Assembly (NCBI GenBank): GCA_900753135.1
Contig: CAADXZ010000124.1
Span: 1 to 7,504, forward strand
Source: Clostridia bacterium
Lineage (GTDB): Bacteria; Bacillota; Clostridia; TANB77; UBA1234
Direction: 5' to 3'
Length of the DNA stretch: 7,504 nucleotides
The notes under the pieces are model-generated. The model searched no databases, was not told the origin of the DNA, and saw only the letters and a list, made by a program, of their open reading frames with translations. Shown piece after piece: positions 1 to 6,074 of this stretch (its first letter is position 1; each line of letters begins with the position of its first letter). Made by a program: the position numbers and the translations under genes.

Positions 1-221
1 ACTCCTGTTCCAATATACACAATTCCAAATACAACTAATATTCTAAGATTTATTAGCATAGGGCATATTAAGCAAATTATTGTGTATATTGCTCCGAAGA
101 TACTAGACAAAATCAACCTACCAAATACAATTTTGTGGCATAAAATCTTATTTGTGCAAAAAATTAAAAAGAGATTCATCACCATTTCTCTTAAGAATAG
201 TGAATCTAAATAAATTGTCAT
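1..221 (-). CDS. spoIIGA: SpoIIGA, sigma-E processing peptidase (N-terminal part, cut by window edge)
   Basis: SpoIIGA is the membrane-bound aspartic protease that activates pro-sigma-E in the mother cell after asymmetric septation. Only the first 73 codons are inside the window. The start is ATG at 221-219, preceded at good distance by an AAGGAG ribosome binding site. The visible protein begins MTIYLDSLFLREMVMNLFLI, which matches the family's opening (M-x-IYLD followed by a hydrophobic helix). It continues with an RLIL-SSIFGAIY stretch before a second hydrophobic segment, as expected for the multi-spanning N-terminal domain. The catalytic domain lies off the window. Position supports the call: in spore-forming Firmicutes spoIIGA commonly follows ftsZ and precedes sigE. 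Here a mechanosensitive channel gene lies between ftsZ and spoIIGA. The call rests on the N-terminus and context only. Confidence 0.8.
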   Translation of the reverse strand, partial: MTIYLDSLFLREMVMNLFLIFCTNKILCHKIVFGRLILSSIFGAIYTIICLICPMLINLRILVVFGIVYIGTG

Positions 222-244
222 ATTTTCTCCTTACCTTTGCTATG

Positions 245-273
245 ATTATATTGTACATTTAAATACTTACGAA
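245..273 (-). promoter_or_regulatory. Probable spoIIGA promoter with near-match Spo0A half-site
   Basis: Reading the minus strand, a perfect TATAAT -10 lies at 250-245, which would start transcription about 17 bases before the spoIIGA ATG. No good TTGACA lies 17 bases upstream. That position (273-267) instead holds TTCGTAA, one mismatch from the Spo0A box TTCGNCA. The B. subtilis spoIIG promoter is Spo0A-activated and has 0A boxes near its -35 region. The 0A assignment here is inferred from one imperfect site. Confidence 0.5.
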
Positions 274-289
274 GTATGTCTAAGTATGT
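263..289. repeat. Short inverted and tandem repeats upstream of spoIIGA
   Basis: ATACTT-ACG-AAGTAT at 263-277 is a perfect 6-bp inverted repeat. AAGTATGT occurs at 272-279 and again at 282-289, exactly 10 bp apart. They overlap and extend upstream of the -35 position of the probable spoIIGA promoter, so they could be an operator. No regulator can be named. Confidence 0.4.
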
Positions 290-297
290 ATGCAAAT

Positions 298-329
298 AAA
301 AAAACAAGCCACCATAAAATGACTTGTTT
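298..329 (-). terminator. Rho-independent terminator after mscS
   Basis: On the minus strand AAACAAG (329-323) pairs with CTTGTTT (308-302). The stem can extend inward by four pairs including G-T wobbles, giving about 11 bp around a 6-base loop. A T run follows directly. It lies 69 bases past the mscS stop and before the spoIIGA promoter, separating the two units. The plus-strand reading is also followed by T-rich sequence, but no plus-strand gene uses it. Confidence 0.75.
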
Positions 330-397
330 CTTTATTTTATTTATAATTCTTAATTAACTTTTAGTGATTTGTTTATCTTTTTGTAGAATTAATAGTT

Positions 398-1208
398 CTA
401 TACATTATGAATATTTACATCTAATTGATCAAAAGGTATTTCTATTCCGTTTCTATCAAAATCTTTCTTTATTCCTTCTAACAAATCGTAATATGCATCC
501 CAATAATCTTTGTTGCTTACCCACACTCTTAATGTATAATCAATACCACTACTTTGATATGCTGTCGTTCTAACAAAAATTGGCTCATCTTTTAGTATTT
601 TAGGATATGCATTTATGGCATCTCTCATTATTTCTTTCACTTTTTCAGCATCTGCAGAATATGAAACATTAAATGTTATTTCTATTCTTCTTTTTGGTTG
701 CTCTGAATAGTTTGTTATAACAGACCCTACTATTTGTTTGTTAGGAACATGAATTATTATATTGTTTGGTGTTAGTAGTACCGTGTGTGTAAAGTTTATA
801 CTTCTAACAGTTCCGCTTGTTCCAGCACCTTCAATATAATCTCCACATTTAAAAGGATGAGTAACCAATAGCATTATCCCACTTGCTAAATTAGCAAGTG
901 AGTCTTGAATTGCAAGCGAAGCTGCTAATCCAACCACGCTAAATGTTGCAATCAAAGAATTTATTGGAATATTAAGCATGTCTGCTATTATTAGTATCAT
1001 TATAAAATACAAAATAACTTTTATTGTATTTTCAATAAATGAATATAAGCCTTTTTCAAGTTTTGTTTTCCTTATTGCTTTTTTTACAGCTCCGCATTAA
1101 CACTTTTATTGCAAGCGTACATACAAGAAAAACTAATAAGACTGGTAATAGCTGTTCCACTATTTTTCCAAAATCAAATTGCATATATTTATCAAAAAAA
1201 TCTCTCAT
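398..1208 (-). CDS. mscS: MscS-family small-conductance mechanosensitive channel, with +1 frameshift at CGG
   Basis: This is a membrane channel that opens under tension to release solutes during osmotic downshock. The best start is ATG at 1208, with GAGGG seven bases upstream. The first 38 codons encode an N-terminal helix (residues about 16-37, ending KVLM). The frame then meets CGG at 1094-1092 and stops 12 codons later at TGA. Skipping the C of CGG gives GGA GCT GTA and joins smoothly to KKAIRKTKLEKGLYSFI and on to the end. The corrected protein is 269 residues. The MscS core follows: pore-lining helix with SLIATFSVVGLAASLAIQ, then LANLASGIMLL, the beta domain (HPFKCGDYIEG, GTSGTVRSI, HVPNKQIVGS), and a C-terminal alpha/beta domain ending in PFDQLDVNI. 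An alternative TTG start at 1012 would lose the first two membrane helices. It has its own promoter and terminator. Family assignment is very sure; whether the frameshift is programmed, mutational or an error is open. Confidence 0.88.
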
Positions 1209-1238
1209 TATAACACCCTCTCTTTTTCGACTATTTTT

Positions 1239-1267
1239 ATATTAGCATAATGAATTTTAAATTGCAA
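1239..1267 (-). promoter_or_regulatory. Sigma-A-type promoter of mscS
   Basis: On the minus strand TTGCAA (1267-1262), 17 bases, then TAATAT (1244-1239) with a TG one base before the -10 (extended -10). It lies about 30 bases before the mscS start and after the ftsZ terminator, so the channel gene appears to be transcribed on its own. Confidence 0.6.
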
Positions 1268-1298
1268 TAAATGTTATCTGATAATACTATGCAAGGTA

Positions 1299-1369
1299 GA
1301 TGAAAATCTCTTGTTTTCATTCTTTTGACCACAGAGAATTTTCGACTGAAATGAAGAAATCCTCGCATA
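1299..1369. repeat. Structured dispersed repeat, copy A
   Basis: This 71-base stretch is a second copy, in the same orientation, of the sequence at 7426-7498. By hand alignment the two are roughly 85% identical, with a 2-base gap. Read on the plus strand it has a first hairpin, ATGAAAA (1300-1306) with TTTTCAT (1314-1320). It has a second, GAGAATTTT (1334-1342) with GAAATCCTC (1356-1364), around the invariant core TTTTCGACTGAAA. It contains no ORF. It lies between the ftsZ terminator and the mscS promoter. I do not recognise it as a named RNA family. It could be a small structured RNA or a miniature mobile/REP-like element. Confidence 0.7.
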
Positions 1370-1373
1370 TAAG

Positions 1374-1403
1374 AAGAATCCAACTCTTTTGAATTGGATT
1401 CTT
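1374..1403 (-). terminator. Hairpin terminator after ftsZ
   Basis: AAGAATCCAA and TTGGATTCTT form a perfect 10-bp stem. On the minus-strand RNA the inner U-G, U-A and C-G pairs extend it to about 13 bp with an AAAA loop. The plus-strand version has a C-A mismatch at the wobble position, so the minus-strand reading is the better hairpin. It starts 5 bases after the ftsZ stop. The following tail (CTTATATG) is only weakly T-rich, so termination may be partial. Confidence 0.65.
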
Positions 1404-1408
1404 TTATT

Positions 1409-2527
1409 TTAGAAGTTATTTGTATCTATTATTTTATTTCTCTTTCTTAAAAATGTAGGAACATCTAGGTCATTTGGGTTGGCTGCTTGTGGTTTCACTT
1501 CTGGTATACTATTTTTATCAAATACTGATTTATCTAGCAATCTATCAACTGCTACTGCTGAAAGCGGAACTCTATCTTTATCAAAACCTGTAGCGATTAC
1601 TGTTACAGACATTTCATCTCCCATTTTTTCATCTATAACTGCACCAAATATAATGTTAGCATCAGCATCTATACTTTTTTGTACTAATTCCGCAGCTGTT
1701 GTTACTTCACATATTGCAAGATCTGGTCCTGCTGTAATGCTAAGTAATACGCCTCTTGCACCTTCTATAGAAGACTCTAGTAATGGGCTATTTATTGCTG
1801 CTTTTGCAGCTTCTTCAGCTCTATTTTCTCCGGAAGCTCTACCAATTCCCATATGTGCCATTCCTGTATCTGACATTATAGATTTTACGTCAGCAAAGTC
1901 TAGGTTAATCAAGCCTGGTATTGCAATTAAATCAGATATACCTTGTACACCTTGGCGAAGTACTTCATCAGACATTATGAATCCATCAACGAAAGAAGTT
2001 TTTCTATCAGCTACTTGCATTATTCTATCATTAGGTATAACAACTAGTGTATCTACTTTTTCTTTTAAGCTGGCAATTCCTCTTTCTGCGTTTTGCATTC
2101 TTTTCTTTCCTTCATAAAAGAATGGTTTTGTGACAACTGCAACTGTTAAAATTCCTTGTTCTTTTGCAAGTTGTGCAACTATTGGTGCGGCTCCTGTTCC
2201 TGTTCCGCCTCCCATACCTGCTGTTACGAATACCATATCAGCGCCTTTTAGTGCATTTGATATTTCTTCTTTTGTTTCTTCAGCAGCTTGTTCTCCTACT
2301 AATGGATTTCCACCAGCTCCTAAGCATTTTGTTAATTTTTCTCCGATTTGAATTTTTGTTGGTGCTTTTGAAAGTTGTAATACTTGTCTATCTGTATTTA
2401 CTGCAATAAATTCAACACCTGTTACTTTTGCATCTATCATTCTATTTACAGCGTTATTTCCAGCACCACCAACACCAATAACTTTTATTTTTGCCATCCC
2501 GTCAAAATTTGTTTCTTGTTCGTACAT
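1409..2527 (-). CDS. ftsZ: Cell division protein FtsZ
   Basis: FtsZ is the tubulin-like GTPase that polymerises into the Z-ring and recruits the division machinery. The protein is 372 residues. The visible motifs are the N-terminal nucleotide loop GVGGAGNN (residues 18-25), the tubulin signature GGGTGTG (106-112), and the T7 loop NLDFAD (208-213) with the catalytic Asp residues that complete the GTPase site of the next subunit. The C-terminal peptide DLDVPTFLRKRNK (353-365) binds FtsA and other partners, and a short IIDTNNF tail follows. The disordered linker before this peptide is unusually short (roughly 20 residues). The ATG start at 2527 has AGGAGG nine bases upstream. It sits 13 bases after ftsA, whose TAG stop overlaps the start of the ftsZ ribosome binding site (TAGGAGG). 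That favours coupled translation of the two partners. All key residues are present. Confidence 0.98.
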   Translation of the reverse strand: MYEQETNFDGMAKIKVIGVGGAGNNAVNRMIDAKVTGVEFIAVNTDRQVLQLSKAPTKIQIGEKLTKCLGAGGNPLVGEQAAEETKEEISNALKGADMVFVTAGMGGGTGTGAAPIVAQLAKEQGILTVAVVTKPFFYEGKKRMQNAERGIASLKEKVDTLVVIPNDRIMQVADRKTSFVDGFIMSDEVLRQGVQGISDLIAIPGLINLDFADVKSIMSDTGMAHMGIGRASGENRAEEAAKAAINSPLLESSIEGARGVLLSITAGPDLAICEVTTAAELVQKSIDADANIIFGAVIDEKMGDEMSVTVIATGFDKDRVPLSAVAVDRLLDKSVFDKNSIPEVKPQAANPNDLDVPTFLRKRNKIIDTNNF

Positions 2528-2540
2528 TTTTATATTCCTC

Positions 2541-3788
2541 CTACTTCTTTAATTTATCAGTTTTTGAACCTAAAAGTGTTTTGAAAGATTGTATAACATT
2601 TTCGAAGAATGTTTGTTCAACATCTTGTTGTACTTTACTCCCTATATTCTTTGAATGTTTTATATTAGATACATATTTAACAATTCCGTATGCTCCTAAA
2701 CATTCAGGTTTTATCAAATTAGCTGTTTTTGAATTTCCGAATCTAACTGGTATTTTCAAAATATCTTCAGCTGTTTTTTCACTTTTGTTGATTGAATTTA
2801 TTCCTTGCCCTGATATAACACAAGAGTTTATTGAATTTTGCAAACCATTTTCTATTAATCTTTCTCTTATCATCATGAATATTTCTTCCACTCTTGCTTC
2901 AATTATTTCAACTAATTCTGAACACTTTACGGTTTTAGTCTTTGCATCACCATTATATGTTGAAAGTGTTATACTGTAATCGTTATCTATGTATGATACT
3001 CTTGCAAGTCCATATTGCTTCTTTAACTTGTCCGCTTCCTGATAAGAAATTTCTAATCCAATTGATATATCGTTTGTTATTGTATCGCCACCAACAGGAA
3101 TTGTATCGGTATATAGTATTCCATTATTCTTGAATACAGATATATCTACACTTCCATCACCTATATCTAACAGTAATACTCCTTGCGACTTTTCTTCTTC
3201 TGAAAGAACTATATCTTTTACCGCAAAACCATTAGTTACTATACCATCTATTTGTAATCCTGCTTTTTGCATCGACATCCCAATATTTTTTACTACGGAT
3301 TTGTCGGCTATAACCACATCTAATTCTGCTTCAAGATAATCTGTAAATATTCCGATTGGATCATCAGTAACTCGCGAATCCGTAATAAATTTTGAAGGAA
3401 CTATATCTATTATTTGCTGTCCTTCCGGAATTTGTATTTTCCCTACACTTTTTATTATTGTATCTATATCTTTTTGCGTTACACCCGCATATTTATCTTC
3501 AAGTTTTATACTATGTTTTGTTTTAAAAACAGAAACATACATTCCTAAAATATTTACATAGGCAGATTTTATTATAAAGTCTTGCGTTGCTTCTATATCA
3601 CTAACTGCAAATCTAATCGCCCTGGCTACGGCGTCTTGACTTACAATTTTTCCTTTTTTTAATCCTTCACAAGCTACACTAGATGAATTTAATATTTCCA
3701 CTTGATTAAACTTATTTATTTGCCCCAAACAACAACATACTTTAGAGGTGCCTATGTCGATTCCTACTATTATATCTCCGATTGCCAA
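2541..3788 (-). CDS. ftsA: Cell division protein FtsA
   Basis: FtsA is an actin-like ATPase that tethers FtsZ filaments to the membrane and recruits later division proteins. The first phosphate motif is VGIDIGTSKV near the N-terminus. The FtsA-specific 1C domain with the QQIIDIVPSKF region follows, then the second phosphate motif LLLDIGDGSVDISVF, the adenosine motif VISGQGIN, and a C-terminal amphipathic helix (about ENVIQSFKTLLG) for membrane binding. The preferred start is TTG at 3788, six bases after GGGGGGTG, giving 415 residues beginning MAIGDIIVGIDIG. The in-frame GTG at 3797 lies inside that ribosome binding site and is unlikely. Two motifs differ from the common form: DIGDGS in place of DIGGGT, and GQG in place of GGG. 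Both are otherwise in place, so I expect a functional protein. It is cotranscribed with ftsZ from promoters in the 3798-3989 gap. Confidence 0.97.
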   Translation of the reverse strand: MAIGDIIVGIDIGTSKVCCCLGQINKFNQVEILNSSSVACEGLKKGKIVSQDAVARAIRFAVSDIEATQDFIIKSAYVNILGMYVSVFKTKHSIKLEDKYAGVTQKDIDTIIKSVGKIQIPEGQQIIDIVPSKFITDSRVTDDPIGIFTDYLEAELDVVIADKSVVKNIGMSMQKAGLQIDGIVTNGFAVKDIVLSEEEKSQGVLLLDIGDGSVDISVFKNNGILYTDTIPVGGDTITNDISIGLEISYQEADKLKKQYGLARVSYIDNDYSITLSTYNGDAKTKTVKCSELVEIIEARVEEIFMMIRERLIENGLQNSINSCVISGQGINSINKSEKTAEDILKIPVRFGNSKTANLIKPECLGAYGIVKYVSNIKHSKNIGSKVQQDVEQTFFENVIQSFKTLLGSKTDKLKK

Positions 3789-3794
3789 GCAACA

Positions 3795-3802
3795 CACCCC
3801 CC
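3795..3802 (-). promoter_or_regulatory. Ribosome binding site that decides the ftsA start
   Basis: The minus strand reads GGGGGGTG at 3802-3795, six bases before TTG at 3788-3786. This spacing supports TTG over the in-frame GTG at 3797-3795, which is part of the binding site itself. Confidence 0.6.
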
Positions 3803-3821
3803 ACTCAATTTTAGCAATTTA

Positions 3822-3850
3822 AGAATATTATATTATCGTAAAAAAGTCAA
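3822..3850 (-). promoter_or_regulatory. Candidate proximal promoter (P2) of ftsAZ
   Basis: On the minus strand TTGACT (3850-3845), 17 bases, then TATTCT (3827-3822). A better -10, TATAAT, lies at 3832-3827 but only 12 bases from TTGACT. If it is used, the -35 would be a poor TTTGTT at 3854-3849. The last element of the TGTAAT half-site array overlaps the -35, as would suit an activator-dependent promoter. Confidence 0.45.
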
Positions 3851-3908
3851 CAAATTTATTACAAAAATGTTACAATAATATTACAAAGCCATTACGTTTG
3901 TTTTTACA
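3847..3908 (-). promoter_or_regulatory. Array of 11-bp-spaced TGTAAT half-sites upstream of ftsA (WalR-like)
   Basis: Reading the minus strand, TGTAAT (3885-3880), TGTAAC (3874-3869) and TGTAAT (3863-3858) are separated by exactly five bases each. CGTAAT (3896-3891) precedes them and TGTTGA (3852-3847) follows, each also at five bases. A further TGTAAA (3908-3903) lies six bases before CGTAAT. The three central hexamers fit the WalR/YycF consensus of two TGT(A/T)A(A/T/C) hexamers separated by five bases. The region fills the gap between the two candidate ftsAZ promoters. OmpR-family regulators in general bind direct repeats about one helical turn apart, so another family member is possible. 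Confidence 0.65.
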
Positions 3909-3916
3909 CATTTTCT

Positions 3917-3945
3917 ATTTTAACCACACAACAATGATATGTCAA
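3917..3945 (-). promoter_or_regulatory. Strong sigma-A-type distal promoter (P1) of ftsAZ
   Basis: On the minus strand a perfect TTGACA (3945-3940), 17 bases, then TAAAAT (3922-3917; five of six match). Transcription would begin near 3910, giving a leader of about 120 bases before ftsA that contains the whole half-site array. It lies 44 bases after the sbp stop. No terminator is visible between sbp and this promoter, so read-through from the upstream operon is also likely. Confidence 0.7.
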
Positions 3946-3989
3946 TATTCCCTAATACTAGACATTATAATTTATCACATAATTTCACA

Positions 3990-4358
3990 TTATTTATAAC
4001 TATTTTTATCTATTTTTTTAGAAACTTTATCAATAAAAAATCTTCTAATAACTGATAAATTATTAAATATTCTAAATACAAATACAAATATTGCAGCAAG
4101 ATAAATATCAACATTTAAACTCTCGCCTATCATTGTAAATAATATAGCAATAAGTGCATTTACAAAGAATCCTGAAATAAAAACATTAACATCAAATTTA
4201 TTTTGGAATTTTGCTGCTGCAGCACCTATTATGCTATCTAAGGCAGCCATAATTGCTATAGCCATGTAACTAGAATATTCATAAGGAATTGTTGGAGATT
4301 TTGCTCCTATTATACAACCTAAGACAACACATATTGTTCCCATTAAAACTGTATTCAT
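3990..4358 (-). CDS. sbp: Small basic protein Sbp (DUF1290 family)
   Basis: This is a 122-residue integral membrane protein of the DUF1290 family. In B. subtilis the homologue sbp lies just upstream of ftsA, as here; its molecular role is not established. Four hydrophobic segments are visible, at about residues 2-18, 28-48, 55-77 and 83-102. A basic, soluble C-terminal tail rich in Lys and Arg follows. Motifs typical of the family include IGAKSPTIPYEYSSYMAIAIMAALDS near the N-terminus and a NLSVIRR segment after the last helix. The ATG at 4358 is only two bases after the DUF881 stop. The last codons of that gene (encoding EEG) supply its AGGAGGG ribosome binding site, so translation of the two is probably coupled. 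Confidence 0.93.
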   Translation of the reverse strand: MNTVLMGTICVVLGCIIGAKSPTIPYEYSSYMAIAIMAALDSIIGAAAAKFQNKFDVNVFISGFFVNALIAILFTMIGESLNVDIYLAAIFVFVFRIFNNLSVIRRFFIDKVSKKIDKNSYK

Positions 4359-4360
4359 TT

Positions 4361-5137
4361 TTATCCCTCCTCTGTGACTGGTGTTGCATATTGATATTCA
4401 ATAACTTTATCGTATGCAGGTATGATAAGCTCATCTTGCTTTTCTATTGTAACATCTATCTTTGCATTTTTTATATCACTCATTATTCCGCCTCTTAAAT
4501 TCAAAGCCCCTACTAACGTATCTGGCTCTCCTATTGCAGAAATCGTAAATGGTGCAGCTATGTTTACTCCATTAATTTGTATAACTGGTCCCACGCATCT
4601 TATCGCCGATGTTGAAATTATTCTTTGTCCATTTACACTAAATGCTTCGCCACCAGCTGCCGCCAATTCATTTATTATAGACAATATATCTGTATCGTGT
4701 ATTATATATACATTTCTATCATAATACCCTGCATCTATGGCAATTTGAGCGAGTGCAGCCGTATCATCTAATTTTACTGTTATTCCACGTCCTCTTACTT
4801 GCGAAGTTCCTGCCATTATGCTGGCCTTGTCTAATTCCTTCTTTATTAATGCAATTTTGTCGTCCGTACTAGAAAAGTCTGCCATATATTCCTCAATCTT
4901 TTTATTTAATTCATTTATTTTACTTGCAGAAGTATTGTACATACCTTTCCATTGCTCTATTTCATCTCTTAATTCATTTTCTGTTTTTAATCTTAATATA
5001 TCATTTTCACTTTTATTAATAGTTCTTACTTGAACAGTAATAAAAAATGAAAGTAAAAAGCATATCAAGCAAATTATAACTTGTGTACTTGTTAATCCCT
5101 TTAAATCCAAATTGTTTTTTTCCGTAATTTTCTTCAT
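4361..5137 (-). CDS. DUF881 family membrane protein (YlxW/YlxX-like)
   Basis: The protein is 258 residues. It has a short basic cytoplasmic N-terminus, one transmembrane helix (about residues 18-35), a predicted coiled coil (about 38-96; rich in Glu, Lys and Leu heptads), and an extracytoplasmic DUF881 domain to the end. The family signature is clear: GRGITVKLDD, then HDTDILSIINELAAAGGEA, NGQRIISTSAIRCVGP, and GEPDTLVGALNLRGG, ending in a KQDELIIPAY strand. B. subtilis has two such genes, ylxW and ylxX, between divIB and sbp; here there is one. The biochemical function is unknown. The position and topology suggest a divisome or wall-associated role, which is inference. ATG at 5137 has GAGGTGG just upstream. 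It follows ftsQ by 29 bases. Confidence 0.93.
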   Translation of the reverse strand: MKKITEKNNLDLKGLTSTQVIICLICFLLSFFITVQVRTINKSENDILRLKTENELRDEIEQWKGMYNTSASKINELNKKIEEYMADFSSTDDKIALIKKELDKASIMAGTSQVRGRGITVKLDDTAALAQIAIDAGYYDRNVYIIHDTDILSIINELAAAGGEAFSVNGQRIISTSAIRCVGPVIQINGVNIAAPFTISAIGEPDTLVGALNLRGGIMSDIKNAKIDVTIEKQDELIIPAYDKVIEYQYATPVTEEG

Positions 5138-5166
5138 AAAACCACCTCTATATAATTAATTCTCTA

Positions 5167-6003
5167 TCAATATCTTTCAGAAAATATTGTTTTCATCTCC
5201 ATATAATTTTCACTGCTTATATCTAATTTACCTTTTTTATCTCCAAGTTTTTCTAATACTCCCGACAAATAGCTTAATTTATCTGAAATTATATTCTTAT
5301 CTATATCTCCATATATGATATCAATTTCTTTTCCTTTAACCCAAAATTTTAACTCACTAGTTTTATCATAATCGATTTCATATATTTCATATGGAAAATT
5401 ACGCTGTTTTGCAGTCTCCAAAAGTGTTACTACATTTTGATATTTTATTCTTGATGTATCTTTAAGCATTTCACCCAAATCATAATAATCAGTATCTATC
5501 CCATAGATTATTGGTAGATTATTTAAATCATTTTCTTTTTTTATTTCTAATATGTAGCCAAATTTATCAACAACCACATAAGATTCCAGATATTTTATTA
5601 AAGCATACGGTTCTCGTTCTGTATATATAATCTCTATCTTGTCTGGAAACAAAAGCTTTACTCTGGCATCTTTTATGTATGGCATCGATACAACATTATC
5701 AATTATAGCCTTATAATTTTGTTTTAATATATTTTCGCCAATATTTACATTAGCTATATTTGAAATTTCTCCACTAGTAACTCTTATTCCATCTTGTACC
5801 ACTACCTCGGTAACATCAAAGGATGGAGAAAAAATAACTCCAATGCCTAACCCTATTACAACCAGCACTAAGAAGAATATTAATATGCTTGTACCAACAT
5901 TTTTATTTTCTTTTGATCCTGAAACAACTCCTACTTTGGACGTAGGAGTATATTTCATGTTGGATTTTTTCATATCTTTAAATCTATCATTTTTTTTAGC
6001 CAT
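5167..6003 (-). CDS. ftsQ: Cell division protein FtsQ/DivIB
   Basis: FtsQ/DivIB is a bitopic divisome protein that forms a complex with FtsL and FtsB/DivIC and helps control septal wall synthesis. The protein is 278 residues. It has a basic cytoplasmic tail (residues 1-37), one transmembrane helix (38-58), and a POTRA domain starting at FDVTEVVV (about 62) and running through ENILKQN and the FPDKIEIIYTEREPYALI strand. The beta domain follows, with VVVDKFGYILE. The start is ATG at 6003, with GGAGG five bases upstream. A longer in-frame ATG at 6078 overlaps the murA stop (ATGA) but lacks a comparable binding site and would add 25 residues untypical of the family. The gap to murA is 71 bases without a terminator, so it is probably cotranscribed with murA and the downstream genes. 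Confidence 0.95.
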   Translation of the reverse strand: MAKKNDRFKDMKKSNMKYTPTSKVGVVSGSKENKNVGTSILIFFLVLVVIGLGIGVIFSPSFDVTEVVVQDGIRVTSGEISNIANVNIGENILKQNYKAIIDNVVSMPYIKDARVKLLFPDKIEIIYTEREPYALIKYLESYVVVDKFGYILEIKKENDLNNLPIIYGIDTDYYDLGEMLKDTSRIKYQNVVTLLETAKQRNFPYEIYEIDYDKTSELKFWVKGKEIDIIYGDIDKNIISDKLSYLSGVLEKLGDKKGKLDISSENYMEMKTIFSERY

Positions 6004-6074
6004 TAAAACCTCCAAAAATATTATAATACTTCTTGTTATAATTTTACGCCATATTTTTTCTACCCTATAGTCTA

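Noticed and set aside
398..1012. mscS starting at TTG 1012
   Set aside because: The same frame continues upstream with good membrane-channel sequence, and a well-placed promoter, binding site and ATG exist at 1208 in the other frame. The short version is an effect of the frameshift.
1299..1369. CRISPR repeat or c-di-GMP/T-box riboswitch for the dispersed element
   Set aside because: There are only two copies 6 kb apart with no spacers. No conserved T-box sequence or GEMM core is visible, and the element is not in the leader of a gene in its plus-strand reading.
1479..2117. A long plus-strand open frame (212 residues) opposite ftsZ
   Set aside because: It is antisense to a fully conserved ftsZ, has low-complexity Ser/Ala/Ile composition typical of a mirror frame, and matches no family I know. 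Other plus-strand frames (2491-2979, 3130-3339, 4422-4724, 6499-6948) are rejected for the same reason.
3859..3909. PhoP box reading of the TTACAA repeats on the plus strand
   Set aside because: PhoP boxes are TTAACA-like hexamers also spaced by five bases. TTACAA matches only four of six positions, while the minus-strand TGTAAT/TGTAAC hexamers match the WalR consensus fully.
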